Assembly: GCA_019843655.1 (NCBI GenBank)
Contig: JACDQD010000011.1
Location: 7,296,604-7,360,603 of the forward strand
Length of the DNA: 64,000 nucleotides
Reading direction: 5' to 3'
From: Lethocerus indicus
Lineage: Eukaryota > Arthropoda > Insecta > Hemiptera > Belostomatidae
How positions within the stretch are numbered: position 1 is the first letter of the stretch; each line of letters opens with the position of its first letter. Made by a program: the position numbers and the translations under genes. Positions 52,301 through 64,000 of this stretch are shown here, in pieces. The notes beneath the pieces were generated by a model. That model did not search any database. It had not been told where the DNA came from and was given only the letters and a program-made list of their open reading frames with translations.

Positions 52301-55300
52301 GATGGAGAAGGTAATTTATGTTTGTCGGCTTTACGTTTTACTAAGCCTCAGGGAGCATCTGGCGCTCAGAGGAAATGGGACCCTGTCTGGCCGCCGCGGT
52401 TATGTCTGTCGGCTTATTCTGTCGGCGCTTTAACACTTAAAGTGGCCCGGCTTAAAGTGCCGGGCTTAGTAGTTTCAGTAACTTGGACAGTAAGGACATC
52501 ACCTGCCTCTGTTATGTACAAGAAAGTGGCACTAGGTTAGATACCGTGTTACCTATGTGCCTATTCTACGGCCCCTTTATAACATACCGTGTACGTACTT
52601 TCCTATTTTATGGAAAAATACGACTGAGCCAATTCCTTTTCTTTGGATGAAGGTTTTTTAATTCGCTTCTGACAGTATCCCCCAGAAGTGTGTTACATTC
52701 CTCTTAGTTTGATGATTTACGACTCAACAATTTAGATTTCATAGAATTTTACTTTGTATTTTATTTTTGTATAATATTATAACAATGTGGTACAAGTCGA
52801 TTCTATAACTATAACTATACTATAACTATGAAAAACTATTAAAAAAAATTGTTACTTTAACGTAACATGAAGTTGGATATGCCGACTGATTTAACCAGGA
52901 TTATTTAATTACTTGAGTTAATTTTAAAAATAAATAATTTTGCAGCTCCGTATATTCCGCAGAAAACTCTTCCGAAGCCTGTATTTTGAGAGTATTTGAG
53001 TTTGCAACTTTGTCTACTTTGCAAGCGGGTATTAATAACCGAGAATGAACGGCGGGACCGCTCAGAATTGTTGGCCTTTGTTTAGACACTGTGAAAACAG
53101 TGTTAACAGTGTTTTAGGACAGCGCTTAGTTGAGCAAGCCGGTCAGAATCTAGGTCGGCACTGTGGTAGATATGCCAATTGAACACGTGCACACCGCCAT
53201 TTGTAATCGCCCGGACTTAGGAAATGCCCCGACAACGGGGTTTAAGGACGCGTTATATAATTAGCAAATTGGTATTGAGCTAAATATTATTTAATATATA
53301 TGTTCTCCAAAAATGGCGGTCATGTGGTACCAATATGTACTTGGTTTGCCACTGTTCCTACTTGAGGAATGAGGTAGGAAAAGAAACAAAATTTTTATTC
53401 CATATTTCGAAACAGCTCATTGTTTTCGAAGTCGTCTGCCACGAAGTATTTGTTTATGCATGTACTGATAAATATCTGGAATCCACTGGTACCAGCACGT
53501 TAGGTGAAAGTCATCGATCTCTGACCTTGCTCTGTTGGCGTATGTAACGGGCCGTTGCCTACTGAAGATTTACAATATCACCGTAACTGAACAATACAAT
53601 TGAAGATCGTACTACTCCAGAAGACATTACACTATTATTGCCCCGAATGTACAATGTAGAAAAATAAAAATACCGTATATCTATAGAATGACAAGAAGTT
53701 TGCAACAAATAAATTAAAACTAAATTTAATATATGGAAACATAAAATTGTAATACAATTTTTATTTTACAGCCGGATTATTTCCTTATGTTTACTCTGGA
53801 TTTTACGGCCTCATTTTCAGTAAAACCTTATAATGACTTTATGATTTCGGATATCCCATAAACTGAAACATTTGTGCTTATAAAGAGAAACATGTTGATG
53901 GCTTTTCAGGTAATTTATTTATCCGGAGAGGAGGTTTCTTTGTTTAATTTCAGTGTAATTTCCCGAAGCAATGCTGTTAGCGAAAGGACAAGTTAGATTG
54001 GGGCCCATCAAATTTACCGGTCGTTGGGCTCGGTGGGAGAACCTCCAAGGAGTTGGGGTCTTATCACGCTCCTCCCTCTTCCCTCGGACTTTTCTCGCCC
54101 GCTCTCCCGCCTCGTTGAGGGGCAGAAGTTGAATCACGCAGAGGCCCCCCTCCTTCGAGATGGAGGCGAGCGATTAGGGGCGGAATTCGGTAGAATGTTT
54201 ATTAGCCCGGGTGGCTAATAGCACCGGGGCCACGATAAGGGTACAGTGCTTAGTGCGACGCACACATCGCCCTCGTGCTCAATGGAAGAAGAGTTAGACC
54301 CGCCTCTGTTGTGTCCCCATCAGCACACGAAAATGTGGTTTAATGAATTAGAAGGTCCTTTTAGACCTTCCTTTCTTTACTGGCCATGACAATACGAAGG
54401 GGAAAAGCCGGAAGGATAAATCCTCAGAGATAAAAGGAAGAAAATAAGAGGAATGGAGTTCCATTCCCACACACTGTAAATATTGGGTTCGAGGTTGGGC
54501 GATTGAGTCAATACATACATTTCAGCCCCGTTCTTGGTTCTGCATATACTTTTTTGTACTGATCTAGCTATGCCGTAGCATTTATATGGCCCTTATGGCC
54601 AGAAATCATATAATGTTTTGTTATTTGGAATGCTTAAACAATTATAAGCGTTATTTGATTTATTCTTATCAGGGCGTATAAGAATAAAACCGAGAAATTA
54701 AAATATATGTGAGTAGAAACTTTGAATTTTTTTTCAAAAGAATATTTGCCCCCCCTTCTTCATCATCAGGTACTCTGCCGTGTTGCTTGTTTAGGTGGTC
54801 TTCGCGCCGTTAAGAAACGGAAGTATAAAAATTAATCGTATGACGGTCGCGATGGGAGTTCACGGTTGAAAAACCGACACCTGCTGTTTCCGTTTTTATA
54901 ATAAGCGAACTTCCGAACATTTCTTGGAAGTGTGCCTCCAACCTGAATGCACTCTTGCAGTGTTTAATTTTTATTAATAAAACGGTCCGCGTAACGAAGG
55001 CGTAAATTAAATGCAAGCTGCATTTTATAATTTATGAGCAATATAATTCCCTGTCGCTTACATCCTTTTGTGCATATTATTTCTCTTTTTCTCGGCATCG
55101 TTATTCGTACCAAATATTTTTCCGGTTTCAACATTTTTTATGCCAATGAGTGATGGTTTTTCCCGGCCGATTATAAATATGGATGGATAATAAATATGGA
55201 AATAACTATGTTATTGAACGGTCAGAATATAAGTCTATGACTTTTTTTATAATAGCGGAGAAATGAAAATAAGAGTTGGACGGGGGAAAAATATTTTCCA

Positions 55301-55827
55301 CTAATCGTAATAGATACACTGGGCCGTCGGATATTATTAGGGTAGTGGTTTTAAAATGGGGACGTTCGCGTAATGTGTAACCCCACCACCGTGGTGGGGT
55401 GAGTTGGAGGAGAGGATGACCCATAAAATGAAGGTAGGGACGTTTCATTTCCTAAAAAGCCGTGAGAACATCGGGGCGTAAAACCATAGGGTCGTAAACA
55501 AAACGGCGGATAAGAATTAAGACTGAAGAAATAGGTTTCTGGTAAGTTGAAGGGGGAGGAGGAACAGTAGGGCTTTACTCTATGAAATGAGGCCGACCCC
55601 CCTTACTCTCTTGTTCACGGCTTTTTCACCTCCTCAGCCACGAGATCGAACCCTCATTTACGCCTAGAACCCATTCTGCGATTGGCGCCACGTTATGCAA
55701 ACCCATTATTTTTGGGTTTGATATTTCTTGTCTCGAACTATTAACTTTTGGTTTGGAATACCTGCTAGGGCGTGATCTGCCGGGGACTGGAATACCCCCT
55801 TGTTTTCTCGATCATGTCGCAGATCTG

Positions 55828-55858
55828 ATCTAGACCGAACGGACGAAACCGGTCTATC
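55828..55858 (+). repeat. SINE core motif with palindromic ends
   Basis: The sequence atctagaccgaacggacgaa, accggtctatc carries the GAAACCGGTCTA half of the core. It also contains an inverted TAGACCG and CGGTCTA pair, so it can fold on itself. Confidence 0.45.
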
Positions 55859-56024
55859 AATCCCCCGACGGGGCAAGACGGTTGCATTCAATCCCCCAAA
55901 ACTAAACCTAAAAATAACCTTGCAGTAAAACACTAAAACCTAGTGCTGACAATTGAAATTATTGATCTATTAGTTTACCGAAGAGCACTTTGTAATTATC
56001 CTGAGAAGTTCATAAAAGTTCACG

Positions 56025-56026
<2 letters not shown>

Positions 56027-56057
<31 letters not shown>
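56027..56057. repeat. (AT)n microsatellite
   Basis: About 15 pure AT units in AT-rich intron sequence. Confidence 0.97.
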
Positions 56058-56061
<4 letters not shown>

Positions 56062-58444
56062 GAATTTGTCGAGGAGCTTTGAAAATCGTCGAACACATCC
56101 AAATTAGCTTTATTATTAGTAGCTATTATTATTGTTTTGTGTGAGATATTGCCGATTTCTAGCTCTCTGATAACATCGGATTTCCAATCTCCCAACATTA
56201 AGCCTGCACTGCTGCACTACTTAGTTCATTAAACCATTTAGATAGATTGAAAGGGAAAAAATTGCTAAAATTAGTGTTAGGTGATTCTAAAATTTGTCAC
56301 TTATCTTCACTATTACTCATTTTGGAACTCGGCTTTTCTCAAAATTGACTGTTTAAAATGTCGGCAATGAATGCATTAGTCCAATTTATACTGTAACTTT
56401 GGTTCTGAAAGTCGAGTAATTAGTAGGTATTATCGTAACTTTTACTTTTCTACAGTGATTAATGTATAATAGATGTGAAATTGAGATGGGAACACGAGAG
56501 CTGCGAAGCGGAGAATTCGTATCAGTCCCAGATAAGCACTGCGGGGGAAGAAGAGGGGGCATCGACCCAATCCATCCTTTTTTTAGACTCCCGACTTAAT
56601 TTTACGTCGGCATTTCCTTTTTACTGGCATTTTTCATTTCCCGGATGAAATTGTTCCAGGCCCCCGTTACACTAGGACTGCCCTTATTAAATTGATATAG
56701 GAAAATGTCTTCTATAAACAAAATTCCGGGCGGCCTCGGTCTGTTTTTTTTTCCTTTCGAGCACGCAATCTAAATTCACAAATTGTTTGCCCCAATTATT
56801 CCGCCAGCGAAATATTTATTGTAGGCTGTGCGCGATTTTCTAAAGGGCCCACTCTAATTACGGTCGGAATCAACTTTTTAAAAGCCTTAGTTTATAAATG
56901 AGTTCTGTAATCTGGCGCCGAAGGAGAAAGAGGGAGGAAGAAAACTTCGAACTTTTAACGAGCCGCTCATTTTTCCCTGTCAGTTAGTTTCTCTACCTGA
57001 TGAAAAGGGGCGCCCACTTATTTGATTTTAATCACACCTTTATTAGGTCGTTTACTTAATTCTGTTGTATATTTTTCTGCGCAATGCCGTTAACGGTTAA
57101 TCGCGGAGGTATTGTGTTGAATCATCCTTTTAGCAACTTGTCCTCTGGAGTTATAAAGTATAACTATGATCTTGTATTATATTTGAATGGTTTAAAACAG
57201 TGAACTTTCATCGGAAAAATATTGATAAGACTTTTTAGCTTATAAAACAGAGGCGGTTGTATCCAGTTGTTATTCTCTCTGCTTTGTCCAGCAATATCAT
57301 GCTGGTATTAGTTTCTATAGCGGGAACAAATTTAAATGGATCGATGAGATTGAAGGTTTCGAGGAGTCTTTCCGTTGAATATATTTATTCCGCCTTACAC
57401 TAACGATCCGACGCTGCGTTTTCCGCTGTTAAATGGTCCCTATTGAGCCCATTGGAGTTAAGGCTGTTGCTCGGAGCCCGGCCCTCGGTGTACCGTTTTG
57501 TCGGTGTTCGGCGAATCCCGAAATCGAGTTTCTCCCCCATTCAGCCGGGGCGAGAATTTCTCTTTCGGCCCCCGGACGAAAACAACCCCTTAATTGGAAG
57601 GTTGGTTCGATTCTGCCCAGAAGATCCTCTCGGCTTCGAGTTTTCAATCCGCTCCACGAGGAAATTTCGCGCGGTTCTGAGTAAACCGGATTTGTTCTTT
57701 TGTTCGGATCGCTCTGCTCAAATTTGTAGAACATTAAACGCATTCGTGGAGTAAATTTAGGTTTTAAATGGTTTCGATTTACTTGGGAGAAAATAATTTT
57801 GTCTTAGTCGTTCGCAAGAAGGGACTTAAAATTCAATATATTGTGAAACTGTTCTCCTCTAATCGTCTTTGTATTTGTAATTTTATAGTGACTATTTACG
57901 TATCATTAATAAATATAATAAATGTACCTTCTTTTGTATACACTCAAAAAGGAAATAATCCCACGAGACTAATTTAATTTAAATGAGTACATTTAGAAAT
58001 AATTACTAACAATCGAGAAAGCACCTCTGCAATTATACGTTTTGAACGTTTCAATCAGGAAAATGTAAAATAATTTGTTTAAAAAATTACAACGGTAATA
58101 TAATTTCAGAAAGGTGGGTCTTATATATTTTATTTCGTTTTAAAAATACCAGAAAAAAAACATGAAAACACATAACTACTGTAATAACCGGACAATCTAT
58201 TAGGGTCATAGATATGGTTTCGGCTGGTCATAAAAATCGTAAATTAACTAATTTTTATTACCGAACGTGAATTCCAAATGAGGGTATCGCTCCCGTGGTT
58301 TTCTCCGCGCCAAGGTCGAGGCGTTTAGATTTGTGTTCGGGTATTTTTATCCGAAATTAAAAAAATTAATAGTTATAACGAAGAATGAAATTCCTAAATG
58401 CCTCCAACAATTATGGAATTATTTTATAAAAAAAATATTGAAAC

Positions 58445-58452
<8 letters not shown>

Positions 58453-58487
<35 letters not shown>
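58453..58487. repeat. (TA)n microsatellite
   Basis: About 17 TA units. The open frames crossing it encode a Tyr-Ile repeat and are not genes. Confidence 0.97.
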
Positions 58488-58491
<4 letters not shown>

Positions 58492-60866
58492 AGAGAAAAT
58501 TATCGCGAATATATTGGTGGGTTTGCTTGGGACGGTGCAATTGTTCCGCTGCGTCTGTTTTTTATTTCCTCCATCTTTTTTCGGCCCCCCACAATGCTTC
58601 AGACTGTGGACACCGTTGGCCAATATCCACAGGAAAATAAAAGCAATTCCAATAGCAATGGATGGTCCGAAACCTCTCCAAATGGTCTCGGGGCCCTTGT
58701 AGCCTTCGAGCGTGTTATCCTTTTTTGCAGAGGAATTCATTTTCCGAAGTTTATTGTGAAAATAATTTGTGTCCGGCGTCCACGATTGTGAAAGAAATTA
58801 CAGGCTGATTTAATATAACGACATTAATATTTTGAAAAATGGTACATGCGAGTCAATATCCATCTATTATTAACTTTTATTTTGGTAATATACCTATTAA
58901 TAACCTATTACACACACTTTTAAACTTAAATAATTATATATTAGTAATTTTAAGTATAAAACAAACTAATTCCCGTACGTATTATTAGGTACTTTTTTGA
59001 AATATTTGAAAAAATACATGAATACCTGATCACTTCTTAATAACCGACCCCATTTAACCAGAGGCCGGTGCTATAAACCCCTGTAGCCACAAGAAACTCC
59101 AAACAGACGAAATAAAACGAACTATAATAACTGTTGCGACTATTATTATTTATTTTCAAGTTAGAATCTAGGTGATGATATAAAAACTCACCCTGTGTGT
59201 TCATGTTAGGTTTTGAGATATAGCTTAATTCACTTCTTGTGCAATAGCTTGTAAAAACCTCAAAAAAAATATTTGCTGTTTTCTCTTCATTTTTATGCGC
59301 CACTGGCGCGCCCTATGAGAAAAGAGATGTTGAAGATGTTTTACTTTTTCATCGCTGGTGGTTTGCTTTTCTAACGAACTTAATATTAACTAAGAACCTG
59401 TCCAGATATGTAGAAATTAGAGAGGAATAATTTCTCCTTAGCTGTTCTGTTGATGCTTAAATTATTCGGTGTCGGGTCCAGCGCATACGTGGAGCACCCC
59501 GAACGTAAGGGAACGTCTACCCCACATCGTTAACCGATCGGACTTTATCGGGCCGATAATCCCCCATACGGCGTTTGAGTGCGGGCGAATAAAAATAAAT
59601 TTCTGGAGTGCCCCGGTCCCGAACGTCCCGAACGGGGGTTCTCCATTTATCGACCCCCGTCATCCTCCTGCTGTTATTCTTGCTCTCGGGGTCCTCCCCC
59701 CATCGTTTAAGGACCGTTATCTCCCGGAGTTTCGGCCTAATGCGCGTTCCCTGTTTTCCGTCAAATTCGTCTTTACGTCCCCCCCAACTTGTATAGGCCA
59801 TTGAAAACCTTCAGTAGACGCGGTATGTTGCTTGTAAATATTGAATACAGCTGAACCCCTAACATAACGGTTGAAATTTTAAAAGGCTCCTTCCTGCGAT
59901 CTTCTGTCTCCACTCACTAATTTCCTCTCACATTCTTATGCATGTTGGATACCATCCTGTCCACACTGATTATTTGATATTAAGCTCTATTGTCGAAACT
60001 TTATTTCAAAATACTATTTTGTTATTTTCTATTTTCTGTTATATTTCTAATTACTATCCGAACCTCTTTAGACATAAATAAGAGGAATGTCCTCTTCCCT
60101 TTGTTTTTCCGAATTGTGCAACATTACGCAATGTTGGCGCATGCCCTACGTACGTCGATGTGTGGTTGCAAATTCAGTTAACCGATTTCAGAATTTCGTT
60201 CTGTGCGATTTTTCGATAATTAACATATCTAGAGTACTGGTAAAGGTTAAATGAATGAGAACCAAGTATTCATATTGTACTTAACGTATGTTGAAATTGG
60301 ACATAATGGCATATTCATTGCCACTGCAAATTTTGTTTTATATGTGCAGTATTTACTTAATACTCTTCACTGTTACACTGCCTTTGCTTGGAGTATGCTG
60401 GGTTAAGAGTGTTGAAGACCAAGTGTTGATCGAACTTAAGGCAATTAAGAGGTCGTTCCGCTTAAAACTGTAGACAAAATTCGGTAGCCCTTCGTTTGGA
60501 CGATTCACGAATCATATTTTTACATTTAATTACCTTCATTATTGGAAGTTTCTGTGTTAAAATGGGTCGAGAGAGTAGATTTCTGTTTCGGAATAGTGTT
60601 GGGTAGAATGCTTCAGTAGGCGTATTGACCCATCCTACTGTGGCGTTGGGTCCAACAAAGGGGTCATCGCTTTGTAGAATGAAGACAGAAAGGGGAGTTT
60701 TTTTGTCCCCGCACGCAAACAATATTATCACGCGCGCTTACTAATTAATTTCTACTGCCAAACAACTAATTATTTTCCCGGTATTGTCGAATTTTCGCGC
60801 TCGGCCGTGCATTACAATTCAGCACGGAAATGTGTTTGACCTTTTTGTTAATAATAATTTCCTATT

Positions 60867-60900
60867 TTATAACCCGTGTGTGTTTCTGTTCCAGGTAAGA
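60867..60900 (+). promoter_or_regulatory. Predicted recursive (ratchet) splice site 2 in tomosyn intron 1
   Basis: A polypyrimidine tract (CCGTGTGTGTTTCTGTTCCAG, ending at 60894, with TTTCCTATTTTAT a little upstream) is followed directly by GTAAGAACG from 60895. The core TTTCTGTTCCAGGTAAGAA is identical to ratchet site 1, although the flanking DNA is unrelated, which argues against the two being copies of one repeat. It lies 30.1 kb downstream of site 1, on the tomosyn strand. The predicted role is to let the intron be removed in steps. Confidence 0.65.
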
Positions 60901-60960
60901 ACGCTGAAATACGATTGTACAGGCGGGGGCTGTGGACTGGAAGGGAGAGGCTTTTCTTTT
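60895..60960 (+). other. Candidate RS-exon downstream of ratchet site 2
   Basis: A strong second donor, TTTCTTTT|GTAAGTAGC, starts at 60961, exactly 66 bases after the ratchet site, the same length as at site 1. Unlike the first, this segment is open in tomosyn phase (VRTLKYDCTGGGCGLEGRGF, then SF). Inclusion would therefore add 22 residues rather than stop translation. It could be an RS-exon that is usually skipped or a genuine alternative exon. I do not recognise the peptide. Confidence 0.45.
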
Positions 60961-61479
60961 GTAAGTAGCTTAATTAAGTCTCCGAGTTAATATCAAAACT
61001 CGCTTCGAGCCCTGTCTCAAATGTCTCAAGTGCCTCTATTTAATATACCTCGTTTTGTGCCGAACCGGTCCTCTTCTCGTTAATAATGTCGACGGTTATT
61101 AATATGTTCGCCTACATCAGAAACACAAGGTAACGCATAAAATATTACATTCTTAAATCTGAATTACCTGTGTGGAAAAACCGGCACAATACGAATAGTA
61201 ACTATCAGTACTAATTATAAACATTAATATAGGGAGGAACAGAGTATTATTATTATTTCAGCTTCTTAATCCATATATCTATTGCTGTTTAACGTCTTTC
61301 GTTGGCTTTCTTCCAACCAATGGAATGGACACAATTAGAAATCATTTTTATCAATACATAAAGCAATATTATTTTATAAATCAACGTTATACGGTGGGTT
61401 GGAACGTTAGGAAGGGAAAAATGTGGACTTTTTAAATATATTTTCCGAGAAAAATTCGCCGATAAAATAATTGTCCGGT

Positions 61480-62000
61480 GTGGCCCTCCTTTAAAATCCC
61501 CACCCTCTCGCCCAGAGAACGAATCGATTCTGAATTCCGCCCAATTTAAGTTCTACGAATACGAGCCAATTTGGGGAGGGGGTGCTGGCTGTATAAGATG
61601 TTGGCGTGTTGTAGCGATTCCCAGTCGTTAGGGGCACGGAAGAATTTTTTTTACAGCTCATCGATCGCGGAGTTTTCTCCGGCGAAAATCCAGAAATCCG
61701 GATTTGGTTTTCGGCTGCGGCCGGGTCTTTCTAAACGGGGGTAAGGGGATTAATACCGAATTTATGGGGTAAGTGGGTGCTAATTGACGGAAGGCGAAAA
61801 CTCATCTTTTAAGCCCGCTCGAGGGGTTGGGAGGGAGGGGGCCCGAAAGAGGCCGCGGATAGCGTGACCGGGTCCCTTTTATAGCGGGGCTTTTCTTTAA
61901 TAACGATTTTCCTCAGCCGGCGGGGCCCTGACCGACCCCTCCCGGCCGGGACGAAAATTCCTCGTTGCCGCATTTGGGCTTTCCTCTGTATTTTCGTAGT
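61480..62000. other. GC-rich island in the intron
   Basis: A CpG-rich block with G and C runs, starting about 0.5 kb downstream of the second ratchet site. No gene was recognised. Confidence 0.35.
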
Positions 62001-62057
62001 AAACGAGGCTCGGTTGAAAATCGCCCAACGCTTTCTATACATATGCCCATGTATCTC

Positions 62058-62084
62058 ATCTACCGAAGATGGCCAGCAGTCTAG
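62058..62084 (+). repeat. SINE core motif, 5' half
   Basis: The sequence catctaccgaagatggccag matches the CTACTGAAGATGGC half of the dispersed core. The second half is not recognisable. Confidence 0.35.
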
Positions 62085-62974
62085 TGAAACAACAAAACAA
62101 TCAATTTATAATTTGTAGAATTATTTTATACAGGCTCGGATGTCCTCGAAGGTGATGGTCAATGCTCAGTCCGACTTATTTACTCTAAATGACACATCCA
62201 ACGTATTAGTGATATTAGCAGTGTGATAGAATGTAGTAATGTTATTTCTATGTTATTAGCATACAAGTAGAATAATAGACGGAATGGACTGTATAGACTG
62301 GCTGGTTGTTTATTCGGGTCTCGTTTTATAGCGGTACTGGTTGCACGATGCCGGTATAATTACTTGGAGCCCCGGGTTGCACACGCATCCTCTTCATTCC
62401 CCCCCCCCCCCAGGTCATTATTCTTGACCTCCCTCCGGTGCGCTGTGGAGAAATTATTTGCCAAGATTTCCTAGCCTTATTTTTTCCACGCTCTGATTCA
62501 TTCGGCCGGGGCTATTTCGAAACCTATTCCCGTCTGAAAATTAATAGCCGTCTTCGTCGTTTCTATATAGTTTCTGCTTTAATGCGGGGGGGGGAGGCAA
62601 AATTCTGTTTTACACTTAGCTCTCAATTTCACGTCGAATTGTTCCTGGCTTCAGGACTCAGATTGCTCAATGCTCAGTCGAGGCCTGTCTGTCCACTCGG
62701 AGTGCGCATGCGCGGAAGAGGAAGGATGGGATCACATGCTGCCCCATTGATAGATTATCTCCGGACTATTTGACTAAGGTTTTACTCCTAAGCAGCGCCT
62801 CCATGGATAGTGTTTTAGTCGAAAATGCCTTCTGCGAAGAGGAAATGAATTAGTTCAGAAATTAATTTAAAAGAACTAGTCCGCTATGCGGTTTGAGATT
62901 CGCTGATACCATCCAGAGGAGAGACTGAATTAAAAAAATAAATTAACCCCAGATTTTTGCAATCGATTTTATAG

Positions 62975-63306
62975 AAAATAAAATATATGGGACTCCAAAT
63001 GTGGGGTTCGGCCAAACCGACAAGTATCCACAAAATCCAAACCTTACAGTCGAAAATATTAAGGACGATAACCGATGCACCCTACTATGTCTCCAACCTC
63101 ACCCTACACACAGGTCTTCAAGTCCCGTTTATCCGAGACATTGCCGTACAAAGATACAACAAATTTCACTCACAACTCACCCATCACCCTATCTACTAAT
63201 CCAAACCCTACTATCTCCCGACATCCCAAATGATCCTTACAGATGCCTGTAAAGGAAGTGGCTGCGCGACCTAAATGTTTAAAAAAAGTAATAAATAAAA
63301 AAAGGG
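62975..63306 (+). mobile_element. Jockey-clade LINE, 5'-truncated 3' end with A-rich tail
   Basis: The plus strand encodes the extreme C-terminus of a jockey-type RT ORF: MGLQMWGSAKPTSIHKIQTL, then LQSKILRTITDAPYYVSNLTL, then FHSQLTHHPIY. After a frameshift near 63200 it continues as LLSPDIPNDPYRCL, stop, RKWLRDLNV, ending at a TAA (63280-63282). The family ending is RRLKRxWxRDL. The A-rich tail AAAAAAAGTAATAAATAAAA follows immediately, so the 3' untranslated region is nearly absent. It has one frameshift and one internal TAA (63250-63252), and is the youngest-looking of the three LINE pieces. Confidence 0.9.
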
Positions 63307-64000
63307 GGGAACCCAGTGGGTTTTTCGTCCATTTGCTTGTATCAATGTTGCTTATTGTATTTTTTACAGTTGCAACAATAAAAGAGAAAAAATATGTGAA
63401 ATATTTTATGCAAAGTGTATTCGACATATCTGAAGCTTCGACTCGATGTAACGAAGCCGATCGCTCCCAAATCGTTCGCGGACGTGTTTTTTTCACCCCC
63501 CCGCTTATCGGAAAAACTCTCTCTTCGACAATCAAGAATAATTCTCAGGAGGGGTGCCGGCCGTATGATTGATGTTATCGGCCAGGGAAATCATCAATCA
63601 CCGTGTTATTTCCATCGGCGGGCCCCGATTTCCTACGCTCGGATGTACCCCGAAAAACAAAAAAAAAACCGGCGACCTCCCTATAAGATATTCCCCCCCG
63701 CCACTGGGGTCTTCGATCACTCTCAGCGCTGGATAATTTTCTGAGGGGGGAACAATCGCCGTGGATTCCAGCGTAAATAATTTAAATTGAAGGCAAGATT
63801 CGCTCAGGCTCGAGAACCTTTAAGCTGTATAAAAGGAAAATGGATTTTCCTTAATCAGTTGGTATTTTAATTACCAAATTTTGCTGCAGCCATTATTAGA
63901 TAGAGGTATTTTAGGAAATAAATGAGAATAACAACAATAATAAATATCTATATAATATGAAATTTTGTAAGTAGTGGATAATTTAATTAGTATTCCCCAT

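Noticed and set aside
53890..53925. Possible recursive splice site (GGCTTTTCAG|GTAATTT)
   Set aside because: Short pyrimidine tract and moderate donor only. Similar weak AG|GT pairs occur at 15808, 25307 and 36011, so they look like background.

Overview
This window is nuclear DNA from an arthropod, most likely an insect. The evidence is two recognisable intron-split animal genes, 5'-truncated and degraded jockey-clade LINE tails, a pair of piggyBac-like miniature elements, a tRNA-derived SINE family and long dinucleotide microsatellites. CpG is not visibly depleted. The order cannot be fixed from sequence alone.

The left 3.2 kb holds all the confidently recognised host coding sequence: two genes arranged head to head. 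On the minus strand (about 261-1475) are the first three coding exons of coproporphyrinogen-III oxidase, a mitochondrial haem-synthesis enzyme; the rest of that gene lies beyond the left edge. On the plus strand (3124-3243) is the first coding exon of tomosyn (syntaxin-binding protein 5), a SNARE regulator. The 1.65 kb between the two starts must contain both promoters, and has splice signals suggesting short noncoding leader exons for tomosyn.

I found no further tomosyn coding exon up to 64000, so the remaining 60.7 kb is best read as tomosyn intron 1. It mixes AT-rich DNA with GC-rich, C-tract-rich islands. It also carries: two inverted copies of a piggyBac-like MITE (5123-5344 and 10955-11157), three jockey-type reverse-transcriptase 3' ends (39.1-39.7 kb, 42.5-42.8 kb, 63.0-63.3 kb), a possible R1/LOA-type RT scrap (28.5 kb), tRNA-derived SINE copies and many copies of a short SINE core, and (CT)n, (GA)n and (AT)n arrays. 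The ORFs of 60-158 codons in this region look like chance ORFs.

The most interesting signal is in the intron. Two sites, at 30830 and 60895, have a strong polypyrimidine tract and 3' splice site joined directly to a consensus 5' splice site (TTTCTGTTCCAG|GTAAGAA, identical over 19 bases). This is the signature of recursive (ratchet) splice sites. They lie on the tomosyn strand, would cut the intron into segments of about 27.6 kb and 30.1 kb plus a remainder, and each is followed exactly 66 bases later by a second GTAAGT donor, as expected of an RS-exon. Separately, 22952-23041 looks like a 90-base cassette exon, in frame with tomosyn exon 1 and flanked by strong splice sites. All of this is sequence-based prediction without transcript support.
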